Origin: Chryseobacterium sp. BLS98
GTDB taxonomy: Bacteria > Bacteroidota > Bacteroidia > Flavobacteriales > Weeksellaceae
Length of the DNA: 64,000 nucleotides
Direction of reading: 5' to 3'
NCBI RefSeq assembly: GCF_001045445.1
Contig: NZ_LFNF01000001.1
Location: forward strand, 62,001-126,000
A program made the translations under genes and the position numbers. Below are positions 24,208 to 33,193 of the stretch, in pieces (positions within the stretch are counted from its first letter, which is position 1; each line of letters opens with the position of its first letter). The notes beneath the pieces are model-generated. The model searched no databases and had not been told where the DNA came from. It saw only the letters and a program-made list of their open reading frames with translations.

Positions 24208-26346
24208 TTATTGGATTTTCCAGCTGATCCCAAACATGAAATTAGTTCCCGCCTGTGAAAAATAATATGGATCTCCACCGTAAACCGCTCCGTTGTTGAC
24301 ATACTTTTTATTAAAGAGGTTATTCACCAGTAATTTTAAAGCGATATCATTATGGGCAATGGTAAACTGATACTGGGCATTGAAATCCGTCAGGAAGTAA
24401 TCCTTCAGTTGGAGATTCTTATCACCTGTGTTATTCAGATACTGTTTCCCAACATACTGATTCGTTAAAGCAAACAGGAAACTTTTGGAAGGATTAAACT
24501 TCAGCCCCAGATTGGCAATGACATTCGGAGAGAATGAAATATCGGTATCACCCAGATTCTGAAGGGCTCCGTTATTTTTAACCTTAAAATCAAGATTTCT
24601 GTTCTGGCTTAGGCTGACATTCCCATTCAATTCCCATTGTTTTGAAAGTTTTGCCAACGCTCCGATTTCAATCCCTCTTCTGTAGCTTTTTCCAGAGTTT
24701 GTCCGGATAAATGCCCCTACATTATTCAGCTCCCCATTTAATACCAGCTGATTAACATAGTACATATAATATACATTAGCGGTTACTGCAAAAATTCCGA
24801 ACTGTTTTTCTATTCCGGCTTCAAAGTCATGAAGCTTTTCAGCTTTTACCTCATTATCACTCATGAGGTCGTCCCTGTTCGGCTCACGGTGGGCGTGGGC
24901 ATACGAAAGGAAAACCTTACCATTTCCGATTTTATAATTCACCCCTGCCTTTGGATTAAAGAAAAGCCAGTTTTTATCAAGATTTCCGCCTTCTCCGTCT
25001 CCTGCAGTCAGGATCTTAGTATCATAGTCAATATTTCTGATCTGGAGATCCCCGAAAAATTCGAAATGATCCCCGGTTCGCCACAAAGCTTTTGCAAAAC
25101 CTGCAAGCTCAGTTTTTACAGAGCGGTTTCTGTAGTATTCATATTCGTTGATCTGGGGAAAATACACTCCAGTAACATTTCCAAAATGTCTTCCGTAATA
25201 CTGGTTGGCCACGACACCGAAATTAAGATCAACCTGTTCCAGTTTTCCGTAAAGGGTGGAAACTGCACCGTAAAAATCATTATTCAACCATTTTTTCCTG
25301 ATAAAATCGGTTATATCTACAGGAGATCCGTTTACAATCTGAATCGGCAGATTATAATTGGAGTAATGGGTAGCATCCGCATCGGTTTCATCCACTCTTG
25401 TATAGTTTTCGTAATAGCCTTTTCCTTTTGTGTAATGAAGGGTTGTTTCCAGGTTCCAGTTATCACTGAATCTCTGTTCCCATAAAAGCTGGTAATGATT
25501 CTGCCGGTAATTATCCGTCTCATTATCATAAAACTTCTCTTCTCCGGTAACCAAATCTGTATATTGTCCTGAATAGTTGAATTTCGGATTGGTTTCCCAG
25601 GTTGGTCTGTCGATCCCATTCCATGCCTGGTATGTTTTTTCTCTTCCCCCAAAAGCCATCAGACGAAGTCTTGTTTTACCTTCTTCAAATAATGCAGTGA
25701 AGTTATAAGAATCCAGTTTTGAGGAAGCCCGGTCGATATATCCGTCGGAATGAATACGGGTATACCTTCCCATCACCGAAAGCCTGTCTTTCCAGAACTT
25801 TCCGGAACCTGCTTCCGCTGAATATTTATAGGTATTAAATGAACCGTAGCTGTCGTCCGTCTTAAAGTACATTTTCTCTTCCGGCTCTTTGGAGATTACA
25901 TTAATACTTGCCCCGAACGCAGAAACCCCATTATTAGATGTACCAACTCCTCTTTGAATTACGATCTGGGAGGCAGAACTCGTAAGATCCGGAACATTTA
26001 CAAAAAAAGTCCCCTGACTTTCAGAATCGTTATATGGAACACCATTCATCATCACATTGATCCCTTTCCCTTCCACTCCACGGATCCTGAATCCTGTATA
26101 TCCAACACCGTTTCCGGCATCAGACGTAGAAATAATTGACGTTTGATTTTTCAAAAGTATCGGAAGGTCCTGTCCCAGATTCCTGCTGTCCACATCTTTC
26201 TGTACATTGATAATTTCCTTGGCAACGGGCAATCTTTTGGTAAAATTGACCGCTTCAATTTCCCTGATTTTCAGAGAATCCTTGTTTTGGGCCTGGATGA
26301 AGGCTGTAGCGCCTACGGTAAGCCCTAAAAAAAATAATCCTTTCAT
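24208..26346 (-). CDS. TonB-dependent receptor under TPP control
   Basis: 712 residues. A signal peptide (LFFLGLTVGATAFIQAQ) is followed by a plug domain (NLGQDLPILLKNQTSIISTSDAGNGVGYTGFRIRGVEG) and a 22-strand barrel ending in an aromatic residue pattern (FMFGISWKIQ). The receptor would import its ligand across the outer membrane with energy from TonB. A TPP riboswitch in the leader shows that thiamine status controls the gene, so thiamine or a pyrimidine/thiazole precursor is the likely ligand. No SusD partner and no inner-membrane thiamine transporter are adjacent. There is no carboxypeptidase-like N-terminal domain. Confidence 0.92.
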   Translation of the reverse strand: MKGLFFLGLTVGATAFIQAQNKDSLKIREIEAVNFTKRLPVAKEIINVQKDVDSRNLGQDLPILLKNQTSIISTSDAGNGVGYTGFRIRGVEGKGINVMMNGVPYNDSESQGTFFVNVPDLTSSASQIVIQRGVGTSNNGVSAFGASINVISKEPEEKMYFKTDDSYGSFNTYKYSAEAGSGKFWKDRLSVMGRYTRIHSDGYIDRASSKLDSYNFTALFEEGKTRLRLMAFGGREKTYQAWNGIDRPTWETNPKFNYSGQYTDLVTGEEKFYDNETDNYRQNHYQLLWEQRFSDNWNLETTLHYTKGKGYYENYTRVDETDADATHYSNYNLPIQIVNGSPVDITDFIRKKWLNNDFYGAVSTLYGKLEQVDLNFGVVANQYYGRHFGNVTGVYFPQINEYEYYRNRSVKTELAGFAKALWRTGDHFEFFGDLQIRNIDYDTKILTAGDGEGGNLDKNWLFFNPKAGVNYKIGNGKVFLSYAHAHREPNRDDLMSDNEVKAEKLHDFEAGIEKQFGIFAVTANVYYMYYVNQLVLNGELNNVGAFIRTNSGKSYRRGIEIGALAKLSKQWELNGNVSLSQNRNLDFKVKNNGALQNLGDTDISFSPNVIANLGLKFNPSKSFLFALTNQYVGKQYLNNTGDKNLQLKDYFLTDFNAQYQFTIAHNDIALKLLVNNLFNKKYVNNGAVYGGDPYYFSQAGTNFMFGISWKIQ

Positions 26347-26390
26347 TCTATAAATCTTTAAAATTTAATGAATAAAAGGGGCAGATTATG

Positions 26391-26459
26391 ATGAGTTATC
26401 AGTAAATGGTAATAAGTAATATTTTGAGAATTACTCATCTCTCATTACCTATTGCTCAT
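26391..26459. repeat. Palindromic repeat, ATGAGTAAT type, in receptor leader
   Basis: ATGAGTTATCAGTAAATGGT at the left is mirrored by AATGAGCAATAGGTAATGAG read from the right on the opposite strand. The arms share ATGAG, GGTAAT and AGTAAT blocks, so the RNA can form an interrupted hairpin. It lies between the TPP riboswitch and the receptor start, 45 bases from the ATG. Confidence 0.55.
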
Positions 26460-26465
26460 TTTTAA

Positions 26466-26537
26466 TTTCCCTAAACAGCATTATCCGTTCCAGGTTCATT
26501 GGGTATAATCTCAGCCTGTTAAAGCACCCCTTTATTT
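26466..26537 (-). ncRNA. TPP riboswitch (THI element) for TonB receptor
   Basis: On the minus strand the element reads GGGGTGC, GGCTGAGATTATACCC, GAACCTGGAACGGATAATGC: the conserved THI-box blocks in order, with the CTGAGA pyrimidine-sensor loop and GAACCTG..GGATAATGC pyrophosphate-sensor arm. A perfect -7 box lies just upstream. The element controls the TonB-dependent receptor downstream. Confidence 0.93.
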
Positions 26538-26543
26538 CAGCCG

Positions 26544-26551
26544 CAAAATTA
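26544..26551 (-). promoter_or_regulatory. Promoter -7 box before TPP riboswitch
   Basis: TAATTTTG on the minus strand, 7 bases before the start of the THI element, so transcription would begin almost at the riboswitch. Confidence 0.5.
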
Positions 26552-26695
26552 CGAAAAAAATGTGACATGGGGATTTTAGGTTTCGGGGTACTTAGTTGTG
26601 GGGTGTTAGATATTTTTATAACAATTAAATATAAATAAGCAGTTTTAAAAACCTCTCCATTAAGTTTTAAGCTTACTGCTTATAGCCTACAGCCT

Positions 26696-27475
26696 TTAAT
26701 AAGTCTTATTTCTTGCATCAATATAATAGTAGTTCTTTCCGTCTTTTGTTACTTCAAACATTCTTCCCAGTTTCCAGGTAAAGTTTCTTTTTATATTGGA
26801 ATACTCAAAAGGAACGATCACTTTGTTGTTGACATCAATGACCCCGAATCTGTCATTATGAGAAGCTACAATCATTGGATTTGCCACATCATCACCCTCC
26901 ATAATATATAAATACTGATATTGCGGATAAATCTGATAATCCCTGTAATCTGCCGCATTTACAAATCTGGATTTTTCAATAATCCCATAAAACCCGTTCA
27001 GGACATAAGCCTGGTAAAGCTGCTGCTTATAATTATCAGACTTACACTTCCCAAGGTCTGAATCTTTGAACTGATAAACTCTTTTTCCAGCCTTATTGAT
27101 CCGGTAAGAAATCATATCTTTTTCTACAGTAGCATATTCATCTGTCCCGAATTTTCTTACTTTCTCGTTGGGAGAATTCAAAAGATTACAGTCTTCATAA
27201 AAAAAGACAGCAATATGATATTCAGGCTTGATAATAAATTTTCCGTTCTGATTGACATATCCGAATTTCCCATCTTCCTTTTTGGGAATCAGCACCGGAA
27301 GTTCCTGATGGATCACCACAAGATCCGGATTAGGCTTAACTTCGGGAGATGCCTTTTTTACAGTAGTTTTCGTCACATTTTTTATAGGTAGTTTCTTCAT
27401 AGATTTCGTCTGTGAAAAAACGAAAAACGAAATAAATACACCTAAAAAATTCAGTACATTTTTCATATTCATCAT
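26696..27475 (-). CDS. Secreted WG-repeat protein
   Basis: 259 residues; the first ATG is at 27475 but 27466 (fourth residue) is also possible. A signal peptide (VLNFLGVFISFFVFSQ) leads into WG-type repeats: GKFGYVNQNGKFIIKPEYHIAVFF near residue 83 and DRFGVIDVNNKVIVPFEYSNI near 215. Such repeats form beta-propeller-like or solenoid surfaces of unknown ligand. It lies 350 bases upstream of the receptor, on the same strand, but the riboswitch promoter separates them. Function unknown. Confidence 0.85.
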   Translation of the reverse strand: MMNMKNVLNFLGVFISFFVFSQTKSMKKLPIKNVTKTTVKKASPEVKPNPDLVVIHQELPVLIPKKEDGKFGYVNQNGKFIIKPEYHIAVFFYEDCNLLNSPNEKVRKFGTDEYATVEKDMISYRINKAGKRVYQFKDSDLGKCKSDNYKQQLYQAYVLNGFYGIIEKSRFVNAADYRDYQIYPQYQYLYIMEGDDVANPMIVASHNDRFGVIDVNNKVIVPFEYSNIKRNFTWKLGRMFEVTKDGKNYYYIDARNKTY

Positions 27476-27482
27476 TTGCCTG

Positions 27483-27490
27483 CAAAATTA
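27483..27490 (-). promoter_or_regulatory. Promoter -7 box abutting WG-repeat gene
   Basis: TAATTTTG on the minus strand, 7 bases before the first ATG at 27475. If the second start at 27466 is used the leader would be about 10-16 bases. Confidence 0.4.
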
Positions 27491-27568
27491 CGGCCAAAAA
27501 TAGAAATTATCAAATTCATATTTATAAAGAATCTAAATAATTTCATCTTATAAAATACTAAATTTTCG

Positions 27569-27576
27569 TACTTTTG
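27569..27576 (+). promoter_or_regulatory. Promoter -7 box for acnB
   Basis: TACTTTTG matches TAnnTTTG and would give an acnB leader of about 185 bases. The leader holds an AGGGGTA/TACTCCT stem (about 27631-27659) and a TGCT/AGCA stem, but it is not a THI box. No other gene is seen in the 294-base gap. Confidence 0.45.
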
Positions 27577-27769
27577 GGAACCTTTTTAATTGTTTGATAA
27601 TTAACGAATATTATCTCACACTAACAAAAAAAGGGGTAGATTATACTGACTTTACTCCTCTTAATTGCTTTCGAAAATAGCATTATCGTATTGTAACAGG
27701 CTGATAAAGACACAGTGCTAACAAAACATTTTATTAATCTACATTTTAAATTGAAAGATTTCTATTATT

Positions 27770-30550
27770 ATGAGTATTTATAAGGATTACATCAAAGAGA
27801 TTGAAGAAAGAAAAAACCAGGGGCTTCATCCAAAGCCAATTGACAGTGCTGAATTATTAAGCGAAATTATTACGCAGATTAAAGACTCTGGTAATGCAGA
27901 CCGACCGGACTCTCTTAAATTTTTCATTTACAACACACTACCCGGAACTACAAGCGCTGCAGGCGTAAAAGCTGAATTTTTAAAAGAGATCATTCTTGGT
28001 GAATCCAAAGTAGAAGAAATATCACCGGCATATGCCTTTGAACTATTGTCTCACATGAAAGGAGGTCCTTCTATCAGAGTATTGCTAGATCTGGCTTTAG
28101 GTAACGATATCTCAATTGCCAAAGAAGCGGCTAATGTCCTTAAAACTCAGGTTTTCCTTTACGAAGCCGATACCAACCGTCTGAAAGAAGTATTCAACAG
28201 CGGTAACGAAATCGCAAAAGATATTATTGAAAGCTACGCAAAAGCAGAATTTTTCACTAAACTGCCGGATATTGCAGAAGAAATTAAAGTAGTTACATTC
28301 ATTGCAGGGGAAGGAGACATCTCAACAGATTTACTTTCCCCGGGTAACCAGGCCCACTCAAGATCAGACCGTGAGCTTCATGGTAAATGTATGATCACGC
28401 CTCAGGCACAGGAAGAAATCAAAGCGCTTCAGGCACAGCATCCTGACAAAAGTGTAATGCTGATTGCAGAGAAAGGTACAATGGGAGTAGGTTCATCCAG
28501 AATGTCAGGAGTAAACAACGTGGCTCTTTGGACAGGAAAGCAGGCAAGCCCGTATATTCCGTTTGTAAACATTGCTCCGATCGTTGGAGGAACCAACGGT
28601 ATCTCTCCGATTTTCCTTACTACAGTAGACGTAACCGGAGGTATTGGTATTGACCTTAAAAACTGGGTTAAAAAGCTTGACGAAAACGGCAATCCTCTTC
28701 GTAATGAAAATGGCGATATCGTTCTTGAAGAAGCATATTCTGTAGCTACCGGAACCGTTCTAACCATTAATACAAAAACAAAAAAACTATATAACGGCGA
28801 CCAGGAGCTGATTGATATTTCAAAGGCATTCACTCCTCAGAAAATGGAATTCATCAAAGCCGGCGGATCTTATGCCATTGTATTTGGTAAAAAACTGCAG
28901 ACATTTGCAGCAAAACTTTTAGGAATTGAAACTCCTGCTGTTTTTGCCCCTTCAAAAGAAATTTCCCACGAAGGTCAGGGACTTACAGCTGTGGAAAAAA
29001 TATTCAACAAAAATGCTGTTGGAACAACACCTGGAAAAGTTCTACATGCCGGTTCAGACGTTCGTGTACAGGTAAATATTGTTGGATCTCAGGATACAAC
29101 AGGACTGATGACTGCTCAGGAACTTGAATCTATGGCTGCAACCGTAATTTCTCCGATCGTTGACGGCGCATACCAATCAGGATGTCACACCGCTTCAGTA
29201 TGGGATAAAAAAGCACAGGCAAACATTCCTAAGCTGATGAAATTCATGAATGAGTTCGGCTTGATTACAGCCCGTGACCCGAAAGGTGAATATCATGCTA
29301 TGACCGACGTAATTCACAAAGTTCTTAATGATATCACTATAGACGAGTGGGCCATCATCATTGGCGGTGACTCCCATACAAGAATGTCAAAAGGAGTTGC
29401 TTTTGGAGCTGACTCCGGAACCGTTGCCCTGGCATTGGCTACAGGTGAAGCATCTATGCCTATTCCTGAATCTGTAAAAGTAACCTTCAAAGGGAATATG
29501 AAAGAACACATGGATTTCCGTGATGTTGTTCATGCTACACAGGCTCAGATGCTTAAGCAGTTCGGAGGAGAAAACGTATTCCAGGGAAGAATCATTGAGG
29601 TTCACATTGGAACACTTCCGGCTGACCAGGCATTTACCTTTACAGACTGGACGGCAGAAATGAAGGCTAAAGCTTCTATCAATATTTCTGAAGACAATAC
29701 ATTAATTGAATCTTTGGAAATTGCCAAAAGCAGAATCCAGATCATGATTGATAAAGGTATGGATAACCACAATCAGGTTCTTCAGGGATTAATCGATAAA
29801 GCTAATAAGAGAATTGCAGAGATCAGGTCTGGTGAAAAGCCGGCTTTAACTCCGGATTCAAACGCGAAATATTATGCAGAAGTAGTCGTTGATCTTGATG
29901 CCATCGTTGAACCGATGATTGCTGACCCGGATGTAAACAACGAAGACGTTTCCAAAAGATATACCCATGATACCATCAGAGACCTTTCTTATTATGCAGG
30001 TGAGAAAAAAGTAGATCTTGGATTTGTCGGATCTTGTATGGTTCACAAAGGAGATTTAAAGATTGTTTCCCAGATGCTTAAAAACATTGAAAAACAACAA
30101 GGTAAAGTTGAATTCAACGCTCCTCTTGTAGTAGCGGCTCCAACTTATAATATCATTGATGAGTTAAAAGCTGAAGGAGACTGGGAATTTTTAGAAAAAT
30201 ATTCAGGTTTCGAATTTGACGATAATGCTCCTAAAGGTGAAGCGCGTGTTGAATACAAAAACATGATGTACCTGGAGCGCCCCGGCTGCAACCTTTGTAT
30301 GGGTAACCAGGAAAAAGCGGCAAAAGGAGACACTGTACTGGCTACCTCAACCCGTCTTTTCCAGGGAAGAGTTGTTGAAGATTCCGAACGTAAAAAAGGA
30401 GAATCTTTACTGGCTTCAACTCCTGTTGTTGTACTATCTGCCATTATTGGAAGAATTCCTAATATAGATGAATACAAAGCTGCGGTTGAAGGCATTGACC
30501 TTACTAAATTTGCTCCTCCTATTAAAGAATTGGTTCAGGTTGGTCATTAA
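27770..30550 (+). CDS. acnB: Aconitate hydratase B
   Basis: TCA-cycle enzyme interconverting citrate and isocitrate; AcnB also acts on 2-methylisocitrate in some bacteria. 926 residues with the AcnB order: N-terminal HEAT-like domain (1-160), swivel domain (near 200-390, GVGSSRMSGVNNVALW) and catalytic domains. Iron-sulfur cysteines are visible in FVGSCMVHKGDL and RPGCNLCMGNQEKAA. GGDSHTRMSKGVAFGADSGTVALALATG is a catalytic block. The AcnA-type gene follows after a strong terminator, so the two are separately transcribed. Confidence 0.97.
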   Translation: MSIYKDYIKEIEERKNQGLHPKPIDSAELLSEIITQIKDSGNADRPDSLKFFIYNTLPGTTSAAGVKAEFLKEIILGESKVEEISPAYAFELLSHMKGGPSIRVLLDLALGNDISIAKEAANVLKTQVFLYEADTNRLKEVFNSGNEIAKDIIESYAKAEFFTKLPDIAEEIKVVTFIAGEGDISTDLLSPGNQAHSRSDRELHGKCMITPQAQEEIKALQAQHPDKSVMLIAEKGTMGVGSSRMSGVNNVALWTGKQASPYIPFVNIAPIVGGTNGISPIFLTTVDVTGGIGIDLKNWVKKLDENGNPLRNENGDIVLEEAYSVATGTVLTINTKTKKLYNGDQELIDISKAFTPQKMEFIKAGGSYAIVFGKKLQTFAAKLLGIETPAVFAPSKEISHEGQGLTAVEKIFNKNAVGTTPGKVLHAGSDVRVQVNIVGSQDTTGLMTAQELESMAATVISPIVDGAYQSGCHTASVWDKKAQANIPKLMKFMNEFGLITARDPKGEYHAMTDVIHKVLNDITIDEWAIIIGGDSHTRMSKGVAFGADSGTVALALATGEASMPIPESVKVTFKGNMKEHMDFRDVVHATQAQMLKQFGGENVFQGRIIEVHIGTLPADQAFTFTDWTAEMKAKASINISEDNTLIESLEIAKSRIQIMIDKGMDNHNQVLQGLIDKANKRIAEIRSGEKPALTPDSNAKYYAEVVVDLDAIVEPMIADPDVNNEDVSKRYTHDTIRDLSYYAGEKKVDLGFVGSCMVHKGDLKIVSQMLKNIEKQQGKVEFNAPLVVAAPTYNIIDELKAEGDWEFLEKYSGFEFDDNAPKGEARVEYKNMMYLERPGCNLCMGNQEKAAKGDTVLATSTRLFQGRVVEDSERKKGESLLASTPVVVLSAIIGRIPNIDEYKAAVEGIDLTKFAPPIKELVQVGH

Positions 30551-30591
30551 CAGAGCTTAAAGATAAGTCCTCGGACTATTTTAAATTATAT

Positions 30592-30638
30592 AATTGAAAG
30601 ATTTTAGTCCTGCGGAATTTAAAATCTTTCAATTTTTG
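30592..30638 (+). terminator. Strong intrinsic terminator of acnB
   Basis: AATTGAAAGATTTTA at 30592-30606 and TAAAATCTTTCAATT at 30620-30634 form a perfect 15-base stem followed by TTT. The rest of the 309-base gap (30639-30859) is the acnA leader; TTAAGAA/TTCTTAA and TTTTTCCGGAAAAA inverted repeats are present, but no promoter box I can defend. Confidence 0.9.
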
Positions 30639-30859
30639 TTTAGAATCTTTCCATTTAAGGCTGGTTAAGAATTATTTAAGATAAAAGAAATAAAACAAAT
30701 TCCAATTTTTTCTTAACTTGATAGACGGAAAATATCCTGACCATTGTTCAGAACAATCCCTTTAATAGATTGAAGGAACAGAATTTGATGAAATGTAAAG
30801 GTCTATTTTTCCGGAAAAAGAGGAAAGTATATTTAAAAGAAGAAAAATTAAATTAAGAT

Positions 30860-33127
30860 ATGACTTTTGATATTGATATGATCAAAAAAGTGTACGAGCG
30901 TTACCCGGAAAGAATTGCTGCGGCAAGACAAGTCGTGGGAAAACCGCTTACACTTTCAGAAAAAATCCTTTACACTCACCTGTGGGAAGGAAATGCTACA
31001 CAGGCACATGAGAGAGGAAACTCTTACGTAGATTTCGCACCGGACAGAGTGGCCATGCAGGATGCTACTGCGCAAATGGCGCTTTTACAGTTCATGCAGG
31101 CAGGAAAAGCTAAAGTAGCTGTTCCGTCCACCGCTCACGCCGATCACCTGATCCAGGCAAGAGTAGGTGCTGAAGCAGATTTACAGGAAGGTATCAACAA
31201 AAACTCGGAAGTATTCAACTTTCTGAGTTCTGTTTGTGATAAATATGGAATCGGTTTCTGGAAACCAGGAGCCGGAATCATTCACCAGGTTGTACTGGAG
31301 AACTATGCATTCCCGGGAGGTATGATGATTGGTACCGACTCTCATACCGTAAACGCAGGTGGTCTGGGAATGGTAGCTATCGGTGTTGGTGGTGCTGATG
31401 CCGTAGATGTAATGGCCGGAATGGCATGGGAGCTTAAAATGCCAAAGCTTATCGGGGTAAAATTAACCGGTAAAATGAACGGATGGACTTCTGCAAAAGA
31501 CGTCATCCTGAAAGTGGCAGGAATCCTTACCGTAAAAGGCGGAACAGGATGTATCGTGGAATATTTCGGTGAAGGAGCAGAATCTCTTTCAGCAACAGGT
31601 AAAGGAACCATCTGCAACATGGGTGCTGAAATCGGGGCAACCACTTCTACTTTCGGATACGATGATTCCATGAGAAGATACCTCGCTGCAACAGGAAGAC
31701 AGGATGTAGTAGATGCTGCCGATAAAATCGCAGAACACCTGACAGGTGATGCTGAAGTATATGCAAATCCTGAACAATATTTTGATCAGTTAATAGAAAT
31801 CAACCTTTCTGAACTGACTCCTCACTTAAACGGACCTTTTACTCCGGACCTTGCTACCCCTGTAGCAGAATTCAGAGCTAAAGCTGAAGCCAACGGATGG
31901 CCGCTTGAGGTGGAATGGGCATTGATCGGGTCTTGTACCAACTCTTCTTATGAAGATTTATCAAGAGCCGCTTCCATCGTTGAAGATGCAGTGGCAAAGG
32001 GCGTGAAGCCAAAAGCAATTTTAGGAATTAACCCTGGTTCAGAACAGGTAAAATTCACAGCAGAAAGAGACGGATTCTTAAATTCTTTCAGAAAATTTGA
32101 AAATGCCAGAATCTTTACCAATGCCTGCGGACCTTGTATCGGACAATGGGACAGAGAAGGAGCGGACAAAGGAGAGAAAAACTCTATCATTCACTCTTTC
32201 AACAGAAACTTTGCCAAAAGAGCTGACGGTAACCCGAATACACACGCATTCGTAGCATCTCCGGAAATGGTAGCTGCAGTAGCAATTTCAGGAAGATTGG
32301 ATTTCAATCCGATTACAGATACTTTAACTGCCGAAAATGGTGAGCAGGTAAAATTAGACGAACCTAAAGGCTCTGAACTTCCTGCAAGAGGTTTCGCAGT
32401 TGATGATAACGGATACCAGGCACCATCTGAGGACGGTTCTTCTGTTGTTGTGAAGGTAAGTCCCACTTCGGACAGACTTCAGTTACTGGAAGAATTCCCT
32501 GCATGGGACGGTAAGAACATTGAAGGCGCTAAGGTACTGATCAAGGCCTTCGGAAAATGTACTACCGACCATATTTCTATGGCGGGACCATGGCTGAAAT
32601 ATAGAGGTCATCTTGACAATATTTCAAACAACATGCTGATTGGAGCTGTCAATGCCTACAACATGGAAACCAACCGCGTTAAAAATGAATTAACGGGTGA
32701 ATATGGTGAAGTTCCGGCTGTACAGAGAGCTTATAAAGCCGCAGGAATTCCTACCATCGTTGTTGGAGACCAGAATTATGGTGAAGGTTCTTCAAGAGAG
32801 CATGCAGCAATGGAACCAAGACATTTAGGTGTAAAAGCAGTATTGGTAAAATCATTCGCGAGAATCCACGAAACCAACCTTAAAAAACAAGGAATGTTGG
32901 GAATCACTTTCGCTAATGAAGCTGATTATGATAAAATCCAGGAAGATGACACCGTTAATTTCTTAGATCTTGACCAGTTTGCACCGGGAAAACAACTGAC
33001 TTTAGAATTCGTTCATGCTGACGGAACTAAAGACATCATTATGGCCAATCATACTTACAACGATCAGCAGATCGATTGGTTTAAGGCTGGTTCTGCCCTT
33101 AACCTGATTAAAAAACAACAGAATTAA
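30860..33127 (+). CDS. acnA: Aconitate hydratase, AcnA/mitochondrial type
   Basis: 755 residues, the length of the mitochondrial-type enzyme and not the about 890 of E. coli AcnA. Blocks are [26 protein letters not shown] near residue 154, [12 protein letters not shown] and [13 protein letters not shown] for the three 4Fe-4S cysteines, and [17 protein letters not shown] in the swivel domain. It performs the same citrate/isocitrate reaction as the upstream AcnB. It ends in a GC-rich terminator. Confidence 0.95.
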   Translation: MTFDIDMIKKVYERYPERIAAARQVVGKPLTLSEKILYTHLWEGNATQAHERGNSYVDFAPDRVAMQDATAQMALLQFMQAGKAKVAVPSTAHADHLIQARVGAEADLQEGINKNSEVFNFLSSVCDKYGIGFWKPGAGIIHQVVLENYAFPGGMMIGTDSHTVNAGGLGMVAIGVGGADAVDVMAGMAWELKMPKLIGVKLTGKMNGWTSAKDVILKVAGILTVKGGTGCIVEYFGEGAESLSATGKGTICNMGAEIGATTSTFGYDDSMRRYLAATGRQDVVDAADKIAEHLTGDAEVYANPEQYFDQLIEINLSELTPHLNGPFTPDLATPVAEFRAKAEANGWPLEVEWALIGSCTNSSYEDLSRAASIVEDAVAKGVKPKAILGINPGSEQVKFTAERDGFLNSFRKFENARIFTNACGPCIGQWDREGADKGEKNSIIHSFNRNFAKRADGNPNTHAFVASPEMVAAVAISGRLDFNPITDTLTAENGEQVKLDEPKGSELPARGFAVDDNGYQAPSEDGSSVVVKVSPTSDRLQLLEEFPAWDGKNIEGAKVLIKAFGKCTTDHISMAGPWLKYRGHLDNISNNMLIGAVNAYNMETNRVKNELTGEYGEVPAVQRAYKAAGIPTIVVGDQNYGEGSSREHAAMEPRHLGVKAVLVKSFARIHETNLKKQGMLGITFANEADYDKIQEDDTVNFLDLDQFAPGKQLTLEFVHADGTKDIIMANHTYNDQQIDWFKAGSALNLIKKQQN

Positions 33128-33149
33128 TTGTTAGAATAATTAATCATAG

Positions 33150-33180
33150 AAAAGCGGCTTCCTTCGGAAGCCGCTTTTTA
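33150..33180. terminator. Bidirectional terminator after acnA
   Basis: AAAAGCGGCTTCC (33150-33162) and GGAAGCCGCTTTT (33166-33178) form a perfect 13-base stem with a TTC loop, with A/T runs on either side. It separates acnA from the convergent receptor gene. Confidence 0.95.
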
Positions 33181-33193
33181 TTTTAGCCTGTTT

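Noticed and set aside
27600..27720. Possible THI element before acnB
   Set aside because: AGGGGTAG looks similar to the start of a THI box, but CTGAGA and GAACCTGATC blocks are absent.
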